Both the position numbers and the translations under genes were made by a program. A DNA stretch of 64,000 bases from Paenibacillus sp. FSL W8-0426 (GTDB lineage: Bacteria; Bacillota; Bacilli; Paenibacillales; Paenibacillaceae): the NCBI RefSeq assembly GCF_037969725.1, contig NZ_CP150203.1:4108001-4172000 (forward strand). Direction: 5' to 3'. Shown here one piece after another: positions 54,927 to 63,848 of this stretch; positions within the stretch are counted from its first letter, which is position 1; the number at the start of each line of letters is the position of its first letter. The notes under the pieces are model-generated. The model saw only the letters and a list, made by a program, of their open reading frames with translations. It had not been told where the DNA came from and did no database searches.

Positions 54927-55559
54927 TTAATGCGTGAAGTTTGTACCCGGAATGGACTGGATCGGCGCAGGAGCAAAGCCGTTTTGGATTTGCGTCATGT
55001 CCTGCTGAGCCAGCTGAGGGACTTGATAAAAACCGTGTTTATTTTGATAGATCGAGATTTCATAAGCCATTTCGATGCAATTCGGCAGCGAATCGGCCAA
55101 GACGCGACGTACAACCGGGTTTGTGGTTTCCATCGCTGCCGTCGTTTTCATGACGGCTCCTGATTTGACCGCATTCAGCATGCAAGTGGAAATGGTTTGG
55201 TCACAAATTTCCGATGCCGACTGCATAGGTTTTCTCGGTTGGCTTGGTTTCATGCCAAAAATAAAATCATTGCCTTGTTTCATTTTGTAGCTTTGCGTTT
55301 CTTTGGATGGATTCTGACCGGATTTGAAACAATCCAATGTAATATTGTATTCATCGGCGATGAATTGTTTTTGACGCTGTAAAATGTCCTTCAATTCAGG
55401 ATCTTGCACATGTTCGCTCAGCAAGGTATACGTGTTCAGCGTATTGATCGCTCCGGTAAGCACCTCCTGAACGTCAAACATCTCGTGGCCGCCATGATTC
55501 AGTTGTGGGGGAACCGTTCCTGTGTGCATGTTTTGATGGTTTTGGTTTTGCAGTTGCAT
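54927..55559 (-). CDS. Spore coat protein, CotF family
   Basis: 210 residues from ATG 55559, 10 bases after AGGAGG; an upstream ATG at 55637 with AAGGAA is the alternative and would add 26 residues. After a Gln/Asn/His-rich N-terminus (MQLQNQNHQN) comes a ferritin-like four-helix region (FDVQEVLTGAINTLNTYTLLSEHVQDPELKDILQRQKQFI and SASEICDQTISTCMLNAVKSGAVMKTTAAMETTNPVVRRVLAD) that matches CotF-like coat proteins. The exact place in the coat is unknown. Confidence 0.78.
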   Translation of the reverse strand: MQLQNQNHQNMHTGTVPPQLNHGGHEMFDVQEVLTGAINTLNTYTLLSEHVQDPELKDILQRQKQFIADEYNITLDCFKSGQNPSKETQSYKMKQGNDFIFGMKPSQPRKPMQSASEICDQTISTCMLNAVKSGAVMKTTAAMETTNPVVRRVLADSLPNCIEMAYEISIYQNKHGFYQVPQLAQQDMTQIQNGFAPAPIQSIPGTNFTH

Positions 55560-55774
55560 TCGCGCATTGCCTCCTGTTTTTTGGTCGATTAGCTGCACAA
55601 GGAACAGTGTTAGGTCCGGATTTTTACCTTTGGCCATCACTTGTTCCTTATTTGTCAGTCCACCGATATTATGAGCATCCTGACTTTAACTATTCGGAAT
55701 ATTTATTGGTATTGCATGGAACCAGGATCATTCCAGATGAGGATACAACCAGCCAATAGGATTCGCTGAGGCCA

Positions 55775-57724
55775 TCAAATGATGCGCAAAGAACGTTGAA
55801 ATTGGGCAATATCTTCATAGATGGCAGGGTATTCGGGCAGCTCCGGAATGTCCATAACGGGTTTCTTCTTAGCTTTAATGGAGTTTGCAAGCCTTTCGAA
55901 ATATCGACCGTACTCCATCGTCCGTGCCTCCGGCATCGGTTCCCCGGCAGGATGGCGGGACGCTGCCAGCAGCATGTATCCGAGATGCAAACAGTCCCCC
56001 ACGGCCGGCCAAAGGCTCGTGATCTTTGCATCCCTGCTGATCGACTCGGCAAACGCACTGTCATAAACCGAGCGAAGCCGTAGCAGGGCGTGTTGAAGCT
56101 CCTGTCGTTTGGACTCTTTAAGCTCTGCACGTTCACTCTTCAACATGGCAATCAAGGCTTCCCCTTCCTTCGCAACGGCATCCGACAATACGGCAAGCAG
56201 TCGTCTGGAATAAATCTTCCTCCATAACAGCGTTGTTCCGACGATGGCCACGAAGCTCCCGATGATGATATCGACGATTCGAGCAGATATGAAATACCCG
56301 CTGGTCAGCACCGGATTAATCGTCGTTCCGATCAGCAACGTACTGGGGGTGATGAAAATAACCGCCAACGAGTAATTTCGGGCATAGATCAGTTCGACAA
56401 TAAATTGAAGCCCGGCCAACGTTAACGGAACCCATACCCCCTGAGGTTTCAGCCATAACAAGGCCGCACCGACCAAAATGCCAATCATCGTGCCCGCGGA
56501 ACGCTGAATCCCCCGATGCAGACTGCTGACGTAAGTTCCGCCACCCATGACTGCAGCCGCGGATAAAGGAACCCAATACGAACGGTTCAAATGAAAACCA
56601 TAGGCAATAGCCGCTGAAATCAAAAGCACGATTCCATAGCGGAGAGCGGCGTAGTGCAAATGGGATTGCTTGTTGAACGCGTTTTGGAAATTGTCACTGA
56701 AACGGAAATCGATATTCGCAGCGGGCTTAGGGGAAAGAACCGAATGAGTTGTATCGCAGTTCATCTCAACCGCGGACTTCACGTTTGAATATAATGCGAT
56801 AAGCGAAGCACTGCTTCCCTCCTCGGGCATTCGGACGTCGAAATGCTTCTCGCTGTTGTTCTGATGGAGCTGATTGCCTATGATCCGCAGCGTTTCAGCG
56901 AGTTGATCTTCGATCTCGTGTTTCGGCTCCAGCGAAACATCGAGAATCGAAAGAAATATTACGCCGGCTTGCGCGTTCAATCTTTTCCATTTTTCCAAAG
57001 CGCTTATGTTATCGTTCCGTTTTCCAAAAACATAGGAATGGGATAATGTCCGATCCGCCTGTTTCATGAGAAACGCCGCCTGATGCTGCCGCTCTGTATA
57101 ATGATCCGTTCCGATGGAGGACAGCAGATTCGACAGGCTATGATAGACGGCAGAGACCGCCTTGGTCTCGGCAGCGTAAGGCTTTACGAGCACTCCCGCC
57201 ATTCCGACGATCCAGGCAAAAATCGCCCCGCACAATACGCACAGCACATTGGGGCCCAAAGCACTCGGTTCATGCGGCATGGAGGTGCCAATCGAATAAG
57301 CGAGAACAAAAAACATGCCGCCAGGGCCGGCCATCTGAAAACGTTGAAACAGAAACGTGGCCAGCCCTCCGATCACCCCAAACATGAGCACCATAAACAT
57401 GTCATTATAGGAGCTTAACGCGCCAAGCGCAAATGAAGCGGTTAATCCAAGCGCAACCCAGAATAATCTTGCCGCTCGCTGGGAATAGGTTTCATTAGTT
57501 ACATATAGAAAGGTGAAACCTCCGACGGATGCCAATATGCCGAGGGCAGGGTCTCCGATCAAAAAACCGGTCAACGAGGGAATGCCCACACTGATCGCAG
57601 AGCCGACTCCCCTGAACCAGTTTAACGGGCTAGGTTTGATTCGAAAGGCTTCTTTAACCGTTGTTTTCTTCGGAAAATGATGCTTTGCCCGCCTTCTGTT
57701 GTCATGAGTCTGTTGATGATCCAT
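55775..57724 (-). CDS. FUSC-family membrane protein (putative efflux)
   Basis: 649 residues. Two membrane blocks, each of five or six helices (about 30-175 and 355-520), are joined and followed by soluble helical domains; the second block with HYAALRYGIVLLISAAIAYGFHLNRSYWVPLSAAAVMGG is the classic FUSC/YccS motif. Family members are linked to export of aromatic acids or drugs. It starts 22 bases after the MarR regulator stop, so the pair probably forms a repressor-pump operon. Confidence 0.87.
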   Translation of the reverse strand: MDHQQTHDNRRRAKHHFPKKTTVKEAFRIKPSPLNWFRGVGSAISVGIPSLTGFLIGDPALGILASVGGFTFLYVTNETYSQRAARLFWVALGLTASFALGALSSYNDMFMVLMFGVIGGLATFLFQRFQMAGPGGMFFVLAYSIGTSMPHEPSALGPNVLCVLCGAIFAWIVGMAGVLVKPYAAETKAVSAVYHSLSNLLSSIGTDHYTERQHQAAFLMKQADRTLSHSYVFGKRNDNISALEKWKRLNAQAGVIFLSILDVSLEPKHEIEDQLAETLRIIGNQLHQNNSEKHFDVRMPEEGSSASLIALYSNVKSAVEMNCDTTHSVLSPKPAANIDFRFSDNFQNAFNKQSHLHYAALRYGIVLLISAAIAYGFHLNRSYWVPLSAAAVMGGGTYVSSLHRGIQRSAGTMIGILVGAALLWLKPQGVWVPLTLAGLQFIVELIYARNYSLAVIFITPSTLLIGTTINPVLTSGYFISARIVDIIIGSFVAIVGTTLLWRKIYSRRLLAVLSDAVAKEGEALIAMLKSERAELKESKRQELQHALLRLRSVYDSAFAESISRDAKITSLWPAVGDCLHLGYMLLAASRHPAGEPMPEARTMEYGRYFERLANSIKAKKKPVMDIPELPEYPAIYEDIAQFQRSLRII

Positions 57725-57745
57725 CTTACCTACCTCTGTTTCAAA

Positions 57746-58186
57746 CTAATTTTGGGTATGGGCTATCGCATTTTTTTCGATGCGGGATAATACACGGCTG
57801 AACATGGTTAATTCATCCTCCGTAATCCCTTCCAATACTTGATCGAAAACCTGTTCCAAATCCTTTTCGACCTCGTTTCTTAATTTCGTGCCATCTTCTG
57901 TAATGAAAATCAAATATGAACGACGGTCCTGACGATTGGTTTGGCGAACGATCAGCCGATTCCTCTCCAGGTTATCCAGTATTTTTGCCAAGGTGGCAGG
58001 GTCCTTATCCGCAATGACAGCCAGCTCTTTTTGTGTAATGCCTTCATGCTCAAACACCCTCTTCAATACCGTCCACTGTTCGGGCGTAATGGAAAAACGC
58101 TTTAAATGGCCTGTAAGAAAACGAAGAATCGCTCTGCTTGTTTTCGTTAAGGCATATCCATATAATTCTTCGGAGCTAAGATTCAT
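57746..58186 (-). CDS. MarR-family transcriptional regulator
   Basis: 146 residues from ATG 58186 (MNLSSEELYGYALTKTSR), preceded by GGTGGAG. The winged HTH reads TPEQWTVLKRVFEHEGITQKELAVIADKDPATLAKILDNLERNRLIVRQTNRQDRRSYLIFITEDG, standard for MarR with the wing DRR. It probably represses itself and the FUSC pump gene; a direct-repeat candidate operator overlaps the promoter. Confidence 0.93.
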   Translation of the reverse strand: MNLSSEELYGYALTKTSRAILRFLTGHLKRFSITPEQWTVLKRVFEHEGITQKELAVIADKDPATLAKILDNLERNRLIVRQTNRQDRRSYLIFITEDGTKLRNEVEKDLEQVFDQVLEGITEDELTMFSRVLSRIEKNAIAHTQN

Positions 58187-58213
58187 AAGTGTCTCCACCT
58201 TCAAAATTGATTA

Positions 58214-58238
58214 GTATACATATAATTCGTATACATAT
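58214..58238. promoter_or_regulatory. Candidate MarR operator overlapping the marR promoter
   Basis: GTATACATAT occurs twice in direct orientation (58214-58223 and 58229-58238), spaced 15 bases apart; each holds the palindrome GTATAC. On the minus strand a TATACT -10 with a TTAATA -35 at 17 bases lies within the repeats, so binding would block transcription. Confidence 0.55.
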
Positions 58239-58283
58239 TAATTTTAGAATTTATCGTGAGAAAAAGCAAATATTGCACTAAGC

Positions 58284-58350
58284 GGATCAAAAAAAATCTG
58301 GGGTTAACCGCGATCGGACGATGGTTCCGACCACGTAGTAGCTCCGTGTA
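58284..58350 (+). repeat. Dispersed intergenic repeat, copy C (tail half)
   Basis: About 67 bases matching the second half of copy B in blocks AAAAAATCTGGGG, TAAC, GCGATCGGA, GATGGT and CGTAGT. Lies between the divergent marR gene and the sugar isomerase-like gene. Confidence 0.75.
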
Positions 58351-58485
58351 AAAATAATTCGTTCAACTTATATCGTTTCTTTTTTGGATGCTGCTGTTAT
58401 TATGAATGTATATCCTGAATTTGAGTGGATTGGGTACAGGAGTAGTTGCATATCTGACTAGTGACGTTCACAGGAGGCGATGAGG

Positions 58486-59313
58486 ATGATTAGAGGATTA
58501 ACGAAGGCTGGTTTGGGAAAGATCGAGTCGGATGAACAGTATATTACAGATGCGGCAAAGCACGGTTTCCAGTCCGTCGATTTGAATCCGCTCTCATTGG
58601 TTCGACAATATGGCAAGGAACAGGCCGCACACCTGTTGGAAAGCAATCAGATCATCATCGGTTCATCGGATTTGACGGTGGACTGGAGAAACTCGGAACA
58701 GCAATTTCGCGAAGGCCTTCCATCTCTGGTTGAAATGGCCGAAGCCTCTGCTGCGCTGAATTGTTTCAACTGCTGCACCTATGTTTTACCTTCGACGGAC
58801 CAGCCGGCGGCGCCATTTATGGCAGCGGCTACAAGAAGATTGAGACTTTGCGCCGATATTTTGGGCGCCTACGGTATTCGGCTCGGGCTGGAGTTCGTGG
58901 GCTGCCATCATTTGCGGACCCAATGGAAAAATCCGTTTATTTGGAGTGTGGAGCATACCCTGGACTGGATCGATGCCATTCATGTTCCCAACGTAGGCTT
59001 GTTGGTAGACTCCTATCATTGGCATACGAACGGTTTACGGATCGAAGAGGTGCTGAATTTGAAAAAGGAGCAGATTGTTCACGTTCATATCAATGATGCC
59101 TACGATTTGCCGATTGAACAATTGCTTGATCATGAACGCTTATATCCCGGCGAGGGGGTCATCGATTTGAAGGGCTTCCTGAAAAATTTGCAGGCCATTG
59201 GTTACACAGGCGTTGTAGCCCAAGAAGTGCTGGCGCCTGCACCGACCCTTGCTTCAAGCGAACTGTTCGCCAAATCGAAAGCGGGTTTTGATCGCGTGTT
59301 CGAAGCTTTGTAA
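58486..59313 (+). CDS. Sugar phosphate isomerase/epimerase-like TIM barrel
   Basis: 275 residues from ATG 58486, 8 bases after AGGAGG (the ATG at 58480 is only 2 bases away). The xylose-isomerase-like fold shows the metal/substrate stretches LGLEFVGCHHLRT, VGLLVDSYHWHTNG, IVHVHINDAYD and YPGEGVIDLKGFL, supplying the usual Glu, Asp, His and Glu metal ligands. Such enzymes epimerise or isomerise keto sugars or inositols; the substrate is unknown. Monocistronic, with the minus-strand galactanase-like operon ending convergently. Confidence 0.85.
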   Translation: MIRGLTKAGLGKIESDEQYITDAAKHGFQSVDLNPLSLVRQYGKEQAAHLLESNQIIIGSSDLTVDWRNSEQQFREGLPSLVEMAEASAALNCFNCCTYVLPSTDQPAAPFMAAATRRLRLCADILGAYGIRLGLEFVGCHHLRTQWKNPFIWSVEHTLDWIDAIHVPNVGLLVDSYHWHTNGLRIEEVLNLKKEQIVHVHINDAYDLPIEQLLDHERLYPGEGVIDLKGFLKNLQAIGYTGVVAQEVLAPAPTLASSELFAKSKAGFDRVFEAL

Positions 59314-59338
59314 CGGATGGAGTAATGAAAGAGCTGCA

Positions 59339-59372
59339 AACAAGCCGGGAACCTTGGTTTCCGGCTTGTTCT
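59339..59372. terminator. Hairpin between convergent genes
   Basis: 10-bp stem AACAAGCCGG/CCGGCTTGTT between the isomerase-like gene and the GH43 gene. T-runs are short on both strands, so it may be a weak bidirectional terminator. Confidence 0.55.
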
Positions 59373-59414
59373 GCGAAGGAGTACATCGTAGTTTGTTTAC
59401 ATTAACCGCAATTC

Positions 59415-60356
59415 TTAACGTTCAAACATCATCGAACGGGTTTCTCTTTCGAATAATAACGAAGAATAATCATTCAGGGTCGGAACGTCCCCATGGAATT
59501 CGATCGGCAATACCACATAGCTGGATTGAAAGTAATCGGCTCCGTTCCAGCGATCGGAAAAGTACAGGAATTCCTGCTCCGACCGCTTCAGTACAAAGGC
59601 GGGCTGGGTATGGTACGTCGTTTCGTCCCCGAAATCGCTAAGCATGCTCCACGGACCCTCCATGGAGTGGGCCATCGCATATTTCCCTTGATTCGGCTCC
59701 CAACCCGTGCAAAAAGAGGTGAGCATATAATACTTCCCATTTCGCTTGAAGACGGCAGGCGCTTCCCGGTACTCACCCTGCCATAGCTTCCCGACAAGAC
59801 ATTCGACATTAAGGTAATCTTCCTGCAGCCGATAAACATGAAGATCCGCATTGTCTCTGGCAGCCGAAATAAAATAGGCAGTACCGTCATCATCCTGAAA
59901 AAGGGTGCAGTCCCGCGACATATACCCAAAGGGATTAAAGCTGCCATGATACACGAAATGGCCATCGGGAGAATCGGATGTGGCAATGGCGCATGCAGCG
60001 TCGTTGTAATCGTTCCCGTTTTCATAGTGAACCCAGAGAACAAATTTCTTTGTCGCCGGATTAAAGAGCACCTTAGGCCGTTCCAGATTGACTTTTCCAC
60101 CCTTTTCGTTCACTAATCCCAGATTCGTTCGGACTCTAATCGGCGCCACCGGAGTTGAAGTCGTCAGGATATGATTTCGAAACTCCCAGTTGAATAGATC
60201 TTTGGAACGATAACAGCTAACATACATATCTCCTCTACGGTCTTCGCCGTACCAATAATAAAAATCGTCATGGAACAGAATATGTCCGCCATGGGCATGG
60301 ATCGGCTCACCGTTTATATCATTCCAAATGCCGCCATTGGTTAGTTTAGTATTCAT
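59415..60356 (-). CDS. Intracellular GH43-like protein (exo-beta-1,3-galactanase type)
   Basis: 313 residues, five-bladed beta-propeller, no signal peptide. IHAHGGHILFHDDFYYWYGED, LERPKVLFN (Glu92), SRDCTLFQDDDGTAYFISAA, REAPAVFKRNGKYY (Glu198) and HTQPAFV (Gln251). The spacing Glu-106-Glu-53-Gln resembles the Glu102/Glu208/Gln263 set I recall for a GH43_24 exo-beta-1,3-galactanase, where Gln replaces the usual Asp base. Likely acts on imported galactan or arabinogalactan fragments. Last gene visible in its operon; GGGAGG precedes the ATG. Confidence 0.8.
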   Translation of the reverse strand: MNTKLTNGGIWNDINGEPIHAHGGHILFHDDFYYWYGEDRRGDMYVSCYRSKDLFNWEFRNHILTTSTPVAPIRVRTNLGLVNEKGGKVNLERPKVLFNPATKKFVLWVHYENGNDYNDAACAIATSDSPDGHFVYHGSFNPFGYMSRDCTLFQDDDGTAYFISAARDNADLHVYRLQEDYLNVECLVGKLWQGEYREAPAVFKRNGKYYMLTSFCTGWEPNQGKYAMAHSMEGPWSMLSDFGDETTYHTQPAFVLKRSEQEFLYFSDRWNGADYFQSSYVVLPIEFHGDVPTLNDYSSLLFERETRSMMFER

Positions 60357-60403
60357 GCCGCTGCCTCCCTTCTATTTCACTTCATACTTTTAGGAAAAAA
60401 TCG

Positions 60404-62116
60404 TTAATCGATGTCCGTTCCGAATATCTTCACTTCCCACAGCCTTGGAGTATACCAGTTGTTAGGGTTATTGTGCAGCTTTGCGCCTTGCATATTTATT
60501 CTCACATACCTGGCCGTATTGGAGAGGCTATCGGAGGTGAAGCCGTAAGACGTATTGCCGGTCCGATCCAAGGCTACCGTCCAATGGACATTGTCTGTGC
60601 TCGTCTCAATGTTATACTTGTAGAATCCTTCAGAGCCTTTTTGCATCCACCAGGAAATCTGCACGTTATTGATCTGTTGAACCGAGCCCAGATCTACCTT
60701 CCACCAATGCGGCCAGGCGCTGCTTGCGGCGGTCCATTCGGTTTGGTAGCTTCCATCATTGGCGTAGCTGGCCGGTTTGGTTCCCGACGCCGTTTGCGCC
60801 GTGGCCTCTTTGCCTTGCGACAGCAGTTTGCCGTTCTGGACGGGAACGACGACATCATCGTTTGCATTGTACAGAATTTGATCAAAGTAATCATAGAATG
60901 CGTAACCATTGGAGAACCAGACAGGGAGCAATCGTTCCTCGGTTGTACCGTTTTGCGTACCTGCCCAACCGAACATCCAGCGATAAGCCACCATCACGAC
61001 GTTGTCGCCGGTGTTTGGCTTTACCCGCATCACGGAGCCCGATTGCGCCGAGAAGGTCGACGTATTGCCGATCACGCGCAGCTCAGACCATTCCCCATCC
61101 ATGCTTGTGGCCGAGGAATACATCGGTATGCTTGGATACCAGCCGGCAGCCTGGGAAGAAAACAAATAATACATGCCGTCTTTTTTGATGACTTTCGGCA
61201 GTTCCCTATGTTGGTTCTGGTAAATCACGGAAACTTGATGATCCACGTCCAGCCAATCGGAGGTCAACTGATACAAAACCGTATCCGAATTGTTATTCGC
61301 CGTGGAGATCAAATAGGCTGAACCGTCGTCGTCCTTGAAAATGGAGATGTCCCTGGACTCGTTTCCTTCCGGTCGAAAGCTTTTGTGAAACGTAAAGTGC
61401 TCTCCAGGCGTCGCCGAAGCCACCGATACTCTGGCCAGCGTGTAGTCCCTGCTGTTCTCGTAGTGGGCCCAAAATACAAATTTATTTGTAGGCGCATGGT
61501 ACAGAATATTGATACCCTCAAATTTGGAATCGGCCAGGTCCGGATGATCCGTATAGGAAAGTACCACTTTGTCGTTCCCATAGGTTATATCGTCGGTCGA
61601 CGTCTGTTGGATCATTTGGCCAAATCCGCCAGATGGCTTTTGCACGAAATTGAACCTGTAGTAGGTATCCCCGACTTTAAGTTCATTCGGAAGGTTTAGG
61701 GTTGATTTTGTTGTATTATCAAATGTGGTGAGGTTATCCGGAAGGACGTAAGGTGTGTATTCGGGCGAAACGGCGGAAGTTAACAAGGAATTGCCGGCAT
61801 ACGCCTTCACTTGATACCTGTATGTGCTGCCCATGTTAAGGTCATAATCATCCGTCGTAGTTCCGCCTAGTGTCTGCAATAATGCAAAAGGTTCATTGTT
61901 TTCGGATCTGAACAGCTCGTATCCCGTCGCTCCGTCGACAGGTGCCCAGTGTATTTTGGCATTGGATACTTCCGATTCGTTCTTCAGCACAAACAGGGTT
62001 GCGGCAATATTCGTTTCCTCGCCGGCAGCATGAACGGTTTGTGCCGAGGACGAAAAATGAAAGGCCAGCAACAACAATGCAATGACGATCGCCATCCCTT
62101 GTTTCCCTTTAATCAC
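60404..62116 (-). CDS. Secreted GH43-like protein with F5/8-type C-terminal domain
   Basis: 570 residues from GTG 62116 (GGGAG 10 bases upstream). Signal peptide 1-30 ending VHA; Fn3-like domain about 50-122; GH43-like propeller about 130-415; CBM32/F5/8-type domain about 435-568 (YANDGSYQTEWTA...WWKVDLGSVQQINNVQISW). The propeller is homologous to the neighbouring 313-residue protein and keeps Glu200, Glu305 and Gln358. Its first blade lacks the AHGG stretch and is replaced by a divergent segment. Probably degrades the polysaccharide outside the cell, feeding the transporter upstream. Confidence 0.82.
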   Translation of the reverse strand: MIKGKQGMAIVIALLLLAFHFSSSAQTVHAAGEETNIAATLFVLKNESEVSNAKIHWAPVDGATGYELFRSENNEPFALLQTLGGTTTDDYDLNMGSTYRYQVKAYAGNSLLTSAVSPEYTPYVLPDNLTTFDNTTKSTLNLPNELKVGDTYYRFNFVQKPSGGFGQMIQQTSTDDITYGNDKVVLSYTDHPDLADSKFEGINILYHAPTNKFVFWAHYENSRDYTLARVSVASATPGEHFTFHKSFRPEGNESRDISIFKDDDGSAYLISTANNNSDTVLYQLTSDWLDVDHQVSVIYQNQHRELPKVIKKDGMYYLFSSQAAGWYPSIPMYSSATSMDGEWSELRVIGNTSTFSAQSGSVMRVKPNTGDNVVMVAYRWMFGWAGTQNGTTEERLLPVWFSNGYAFYDYFDQILYNANDDVVVPVQNGKLLSQGKEATAQTASGTKPASYANDGSYQTEWTAASSAWPHWWKVDLGSVQQINNVQISWWMQKGSEGFYKYNIETSTDNVHWTVALDRTGNTSYGFTSDSLSNTARYVRINMQGAKLHNNPNNWYTPRLWEVKIFGTDID

Positions 62117-62143
62117 GCTTCATCATCTCCCTCTAACCAAACT

Positions 62144-63829
62144 TTATTTCAACTTCATCATGGCCATGACATCCGTCTCGCTCGCCTGGTTGTACCATTC
62201 GTTGACTTCTTCGATCACGTCGTCTCCGCCTTTTTCGTGCCACTGTTTGACAAAGGCATCAAACGCTTCAAGCGGCTCATTGCCATAAATGATTTTGGTG
62301 AATGTTTCCTGTTCCATCGTGGTCAACTGCTCCCATACATTTTGCATCGTTGGTGTAGGCGGCCCATTAAATGCATTTGGCAGCAACGCATCCCGGTTTT
62401 CGTATGAAATCCGATACCCGTCTTTGGTCGTTGGATCACTTGATGCACTTCGGATCAGGACGCCCGTATCGGGCTTCGCACCATTCGCCAGATCGTAATA
62501 CGATTTGCCGGGGCCGTCTACGCTCGGCGTATTTTTGGTAAATGCCATTTTCCCGACGCCTTGCACGGCATCCAAAGGCTTGTTGAATTTCTGCGGATCA
62601 AACGTGACTTCGTCATTGACGATATCATAATCGTATCCCTGGGCGTAGCCGTATTTAAACTCTCCGGTACCGAACGCGGCATCGTACATTTTATCGTAGT
62701 ACAGGAAGAACGCTTCCATGTTCTGAAAATCCTTGTTAAACATAAACACGCCATCATTCAGCTGGGCGGATTGATAGGTTTTGTCACCGTTCACGCCTTG
62801 AATGGTCGGATAAGCGCTGATTTTCGCTCCCTCTATATTTTTCTCCACATCCATCACACTGCCGTATAGCCAAGGACGACCGATGATGATGCCTGCTTTC
62901 CCTTGAGTAAAATCCGACAGTGCGTCCCAAGCGCCCTGCGTGGCTAGTTCCTTGTTCAAATACCCTTTGGCATACCAATCGCGCAGCTTTGCAAGCGCCT
63001 CTTTGTTGCCGGCGGCCACCGATCCATAGGTCAGTTTGCCGTTATCGTTATACCATTGGCGAGGGAGATATTTGCCCGTATATGCGCTGAAAATCATGAC
63101 CGGATCGCTGACCCAACCCGTGTTGTACGAATCTTTACCGGAGAACGTAAAGCCGTATGTATCTTGTTTGCCATTGCCGTCCGGGTCGTCATTGGTAAAC
63201 GCCGCGATGACCTGCTCGAATTCCTCGATCGTCGTCGGCGCCTTCAACTGCAATTTGTCGAGCCAGTCCTGGCGGATCAGCATGACTTCGCCTTCCGTCA
63301 AATTCGGCGCGATCGCCATCCCGTACACTTTGCCATCCCTGACAACCGGATTGAAGGTCGACGGGTATTGTTTGTAAATTTCTTTAATCCGGTCAGGCAT
63401 GTAAGCTGCGATATCTTCGGTAATTTCCTTGACCCGCCCGGATTCGATCAAATCATTCACCAGCATGGTGTCATACACCGGCAGAACGTCAGGCAGCTTC
63501 TCCGAGCCCGTGAGCGCCAGCCGCAGCTTGGTATTGTATTGCGAAGCGTCACCGCCCAGCAAGGTGGTTTCGACTTTGATCCCCAGCTTTTCCTCGCCCC
63601 AACGGGTCAGCACATTGTCGTTCAAACTTTCGCCATTGATGTATTTGCCCGCGTTTTCATCCTGCTGTTTCGCAATCGTCATCGTGATCGGAGGATCGTA
63701 TTTTCCGTCCTTGAGCACCGATTCCGTCGTGGAGACGGTTTTGCTTTCTCCACCGCTGCAGCCGGCAACAAGCGCCGTCGACAGCATGATCATGCTTGCC
63801 ATTTTCCAACCATTACTTCTTTTTTTCAT
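62144..63829 (-). CDS. Sugar ABC transporter substrate-binding lipoprotein
   Basis: 561 residues; signal peptide and lipobox LVAGCSG (Cys about 24). Large solute-binding type with the loop NDDPDGNGKQDTYGFTF near 220, as in other Paenibacillus LplA-like proteins. The operon GH43 enzymes suggest galactan-type oligosaccharides as ligand, which is inference. AGGGGG lies about 9 bases before the ATG. It follows the partial permease by 20 bases. Confidence 0.9.
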   Translation of the reverse strand: MKKRSNGWKMASMIMLSTALVAGCSGGESKTVSTTESVLKDGKYDPPITMTIAKQQDENAGKYINGESLNDNVLTRWGEEKLGIKVETTLLGGDASQYNTKLRLALTGSEKLPDVLPVYDTMLVNDLIESGRVKEITEDIAAYMPDRIKEIYKQYPSTFNPVVRDGKVYGMAIAPNLTEGEVMLIRQDWLDKLQLKAPTTIEEFEQVIAAFTNDDPDGNGKQDTYGFTFSGKDSYNTGWVSDPVMIFSAYTGKYLPRQWYNDNGKLTYGSVAAGNKEALAKLRDWYAKGYLNKELATQGAWDALSDFTQGKAGIIIGRPWLYGSVMDVEKNIEGAKISAYPTIQGVNGDKTYQSAQLNDGVFMFNKDFQNMEAFFLYYDKMYDAAFGTGEFKYGYAQGYDYDIVNDEVTFDPQKFNKPLDAVQGVGKMAFTKNTPSVDGPGKSYYDLANGAKPDTGVLIRSASSDPTTKDGYRISYENRDALLPNAFNGPPTPTMQNVWEQLTTMEQETFTKIIYGNEPLEAFDAFVKQWHEKGGDDVIEEVNEWYNQASETDVMAMMKLK

Positions 63830-63848
63830 TGAAATAATCCCCCTCGCT

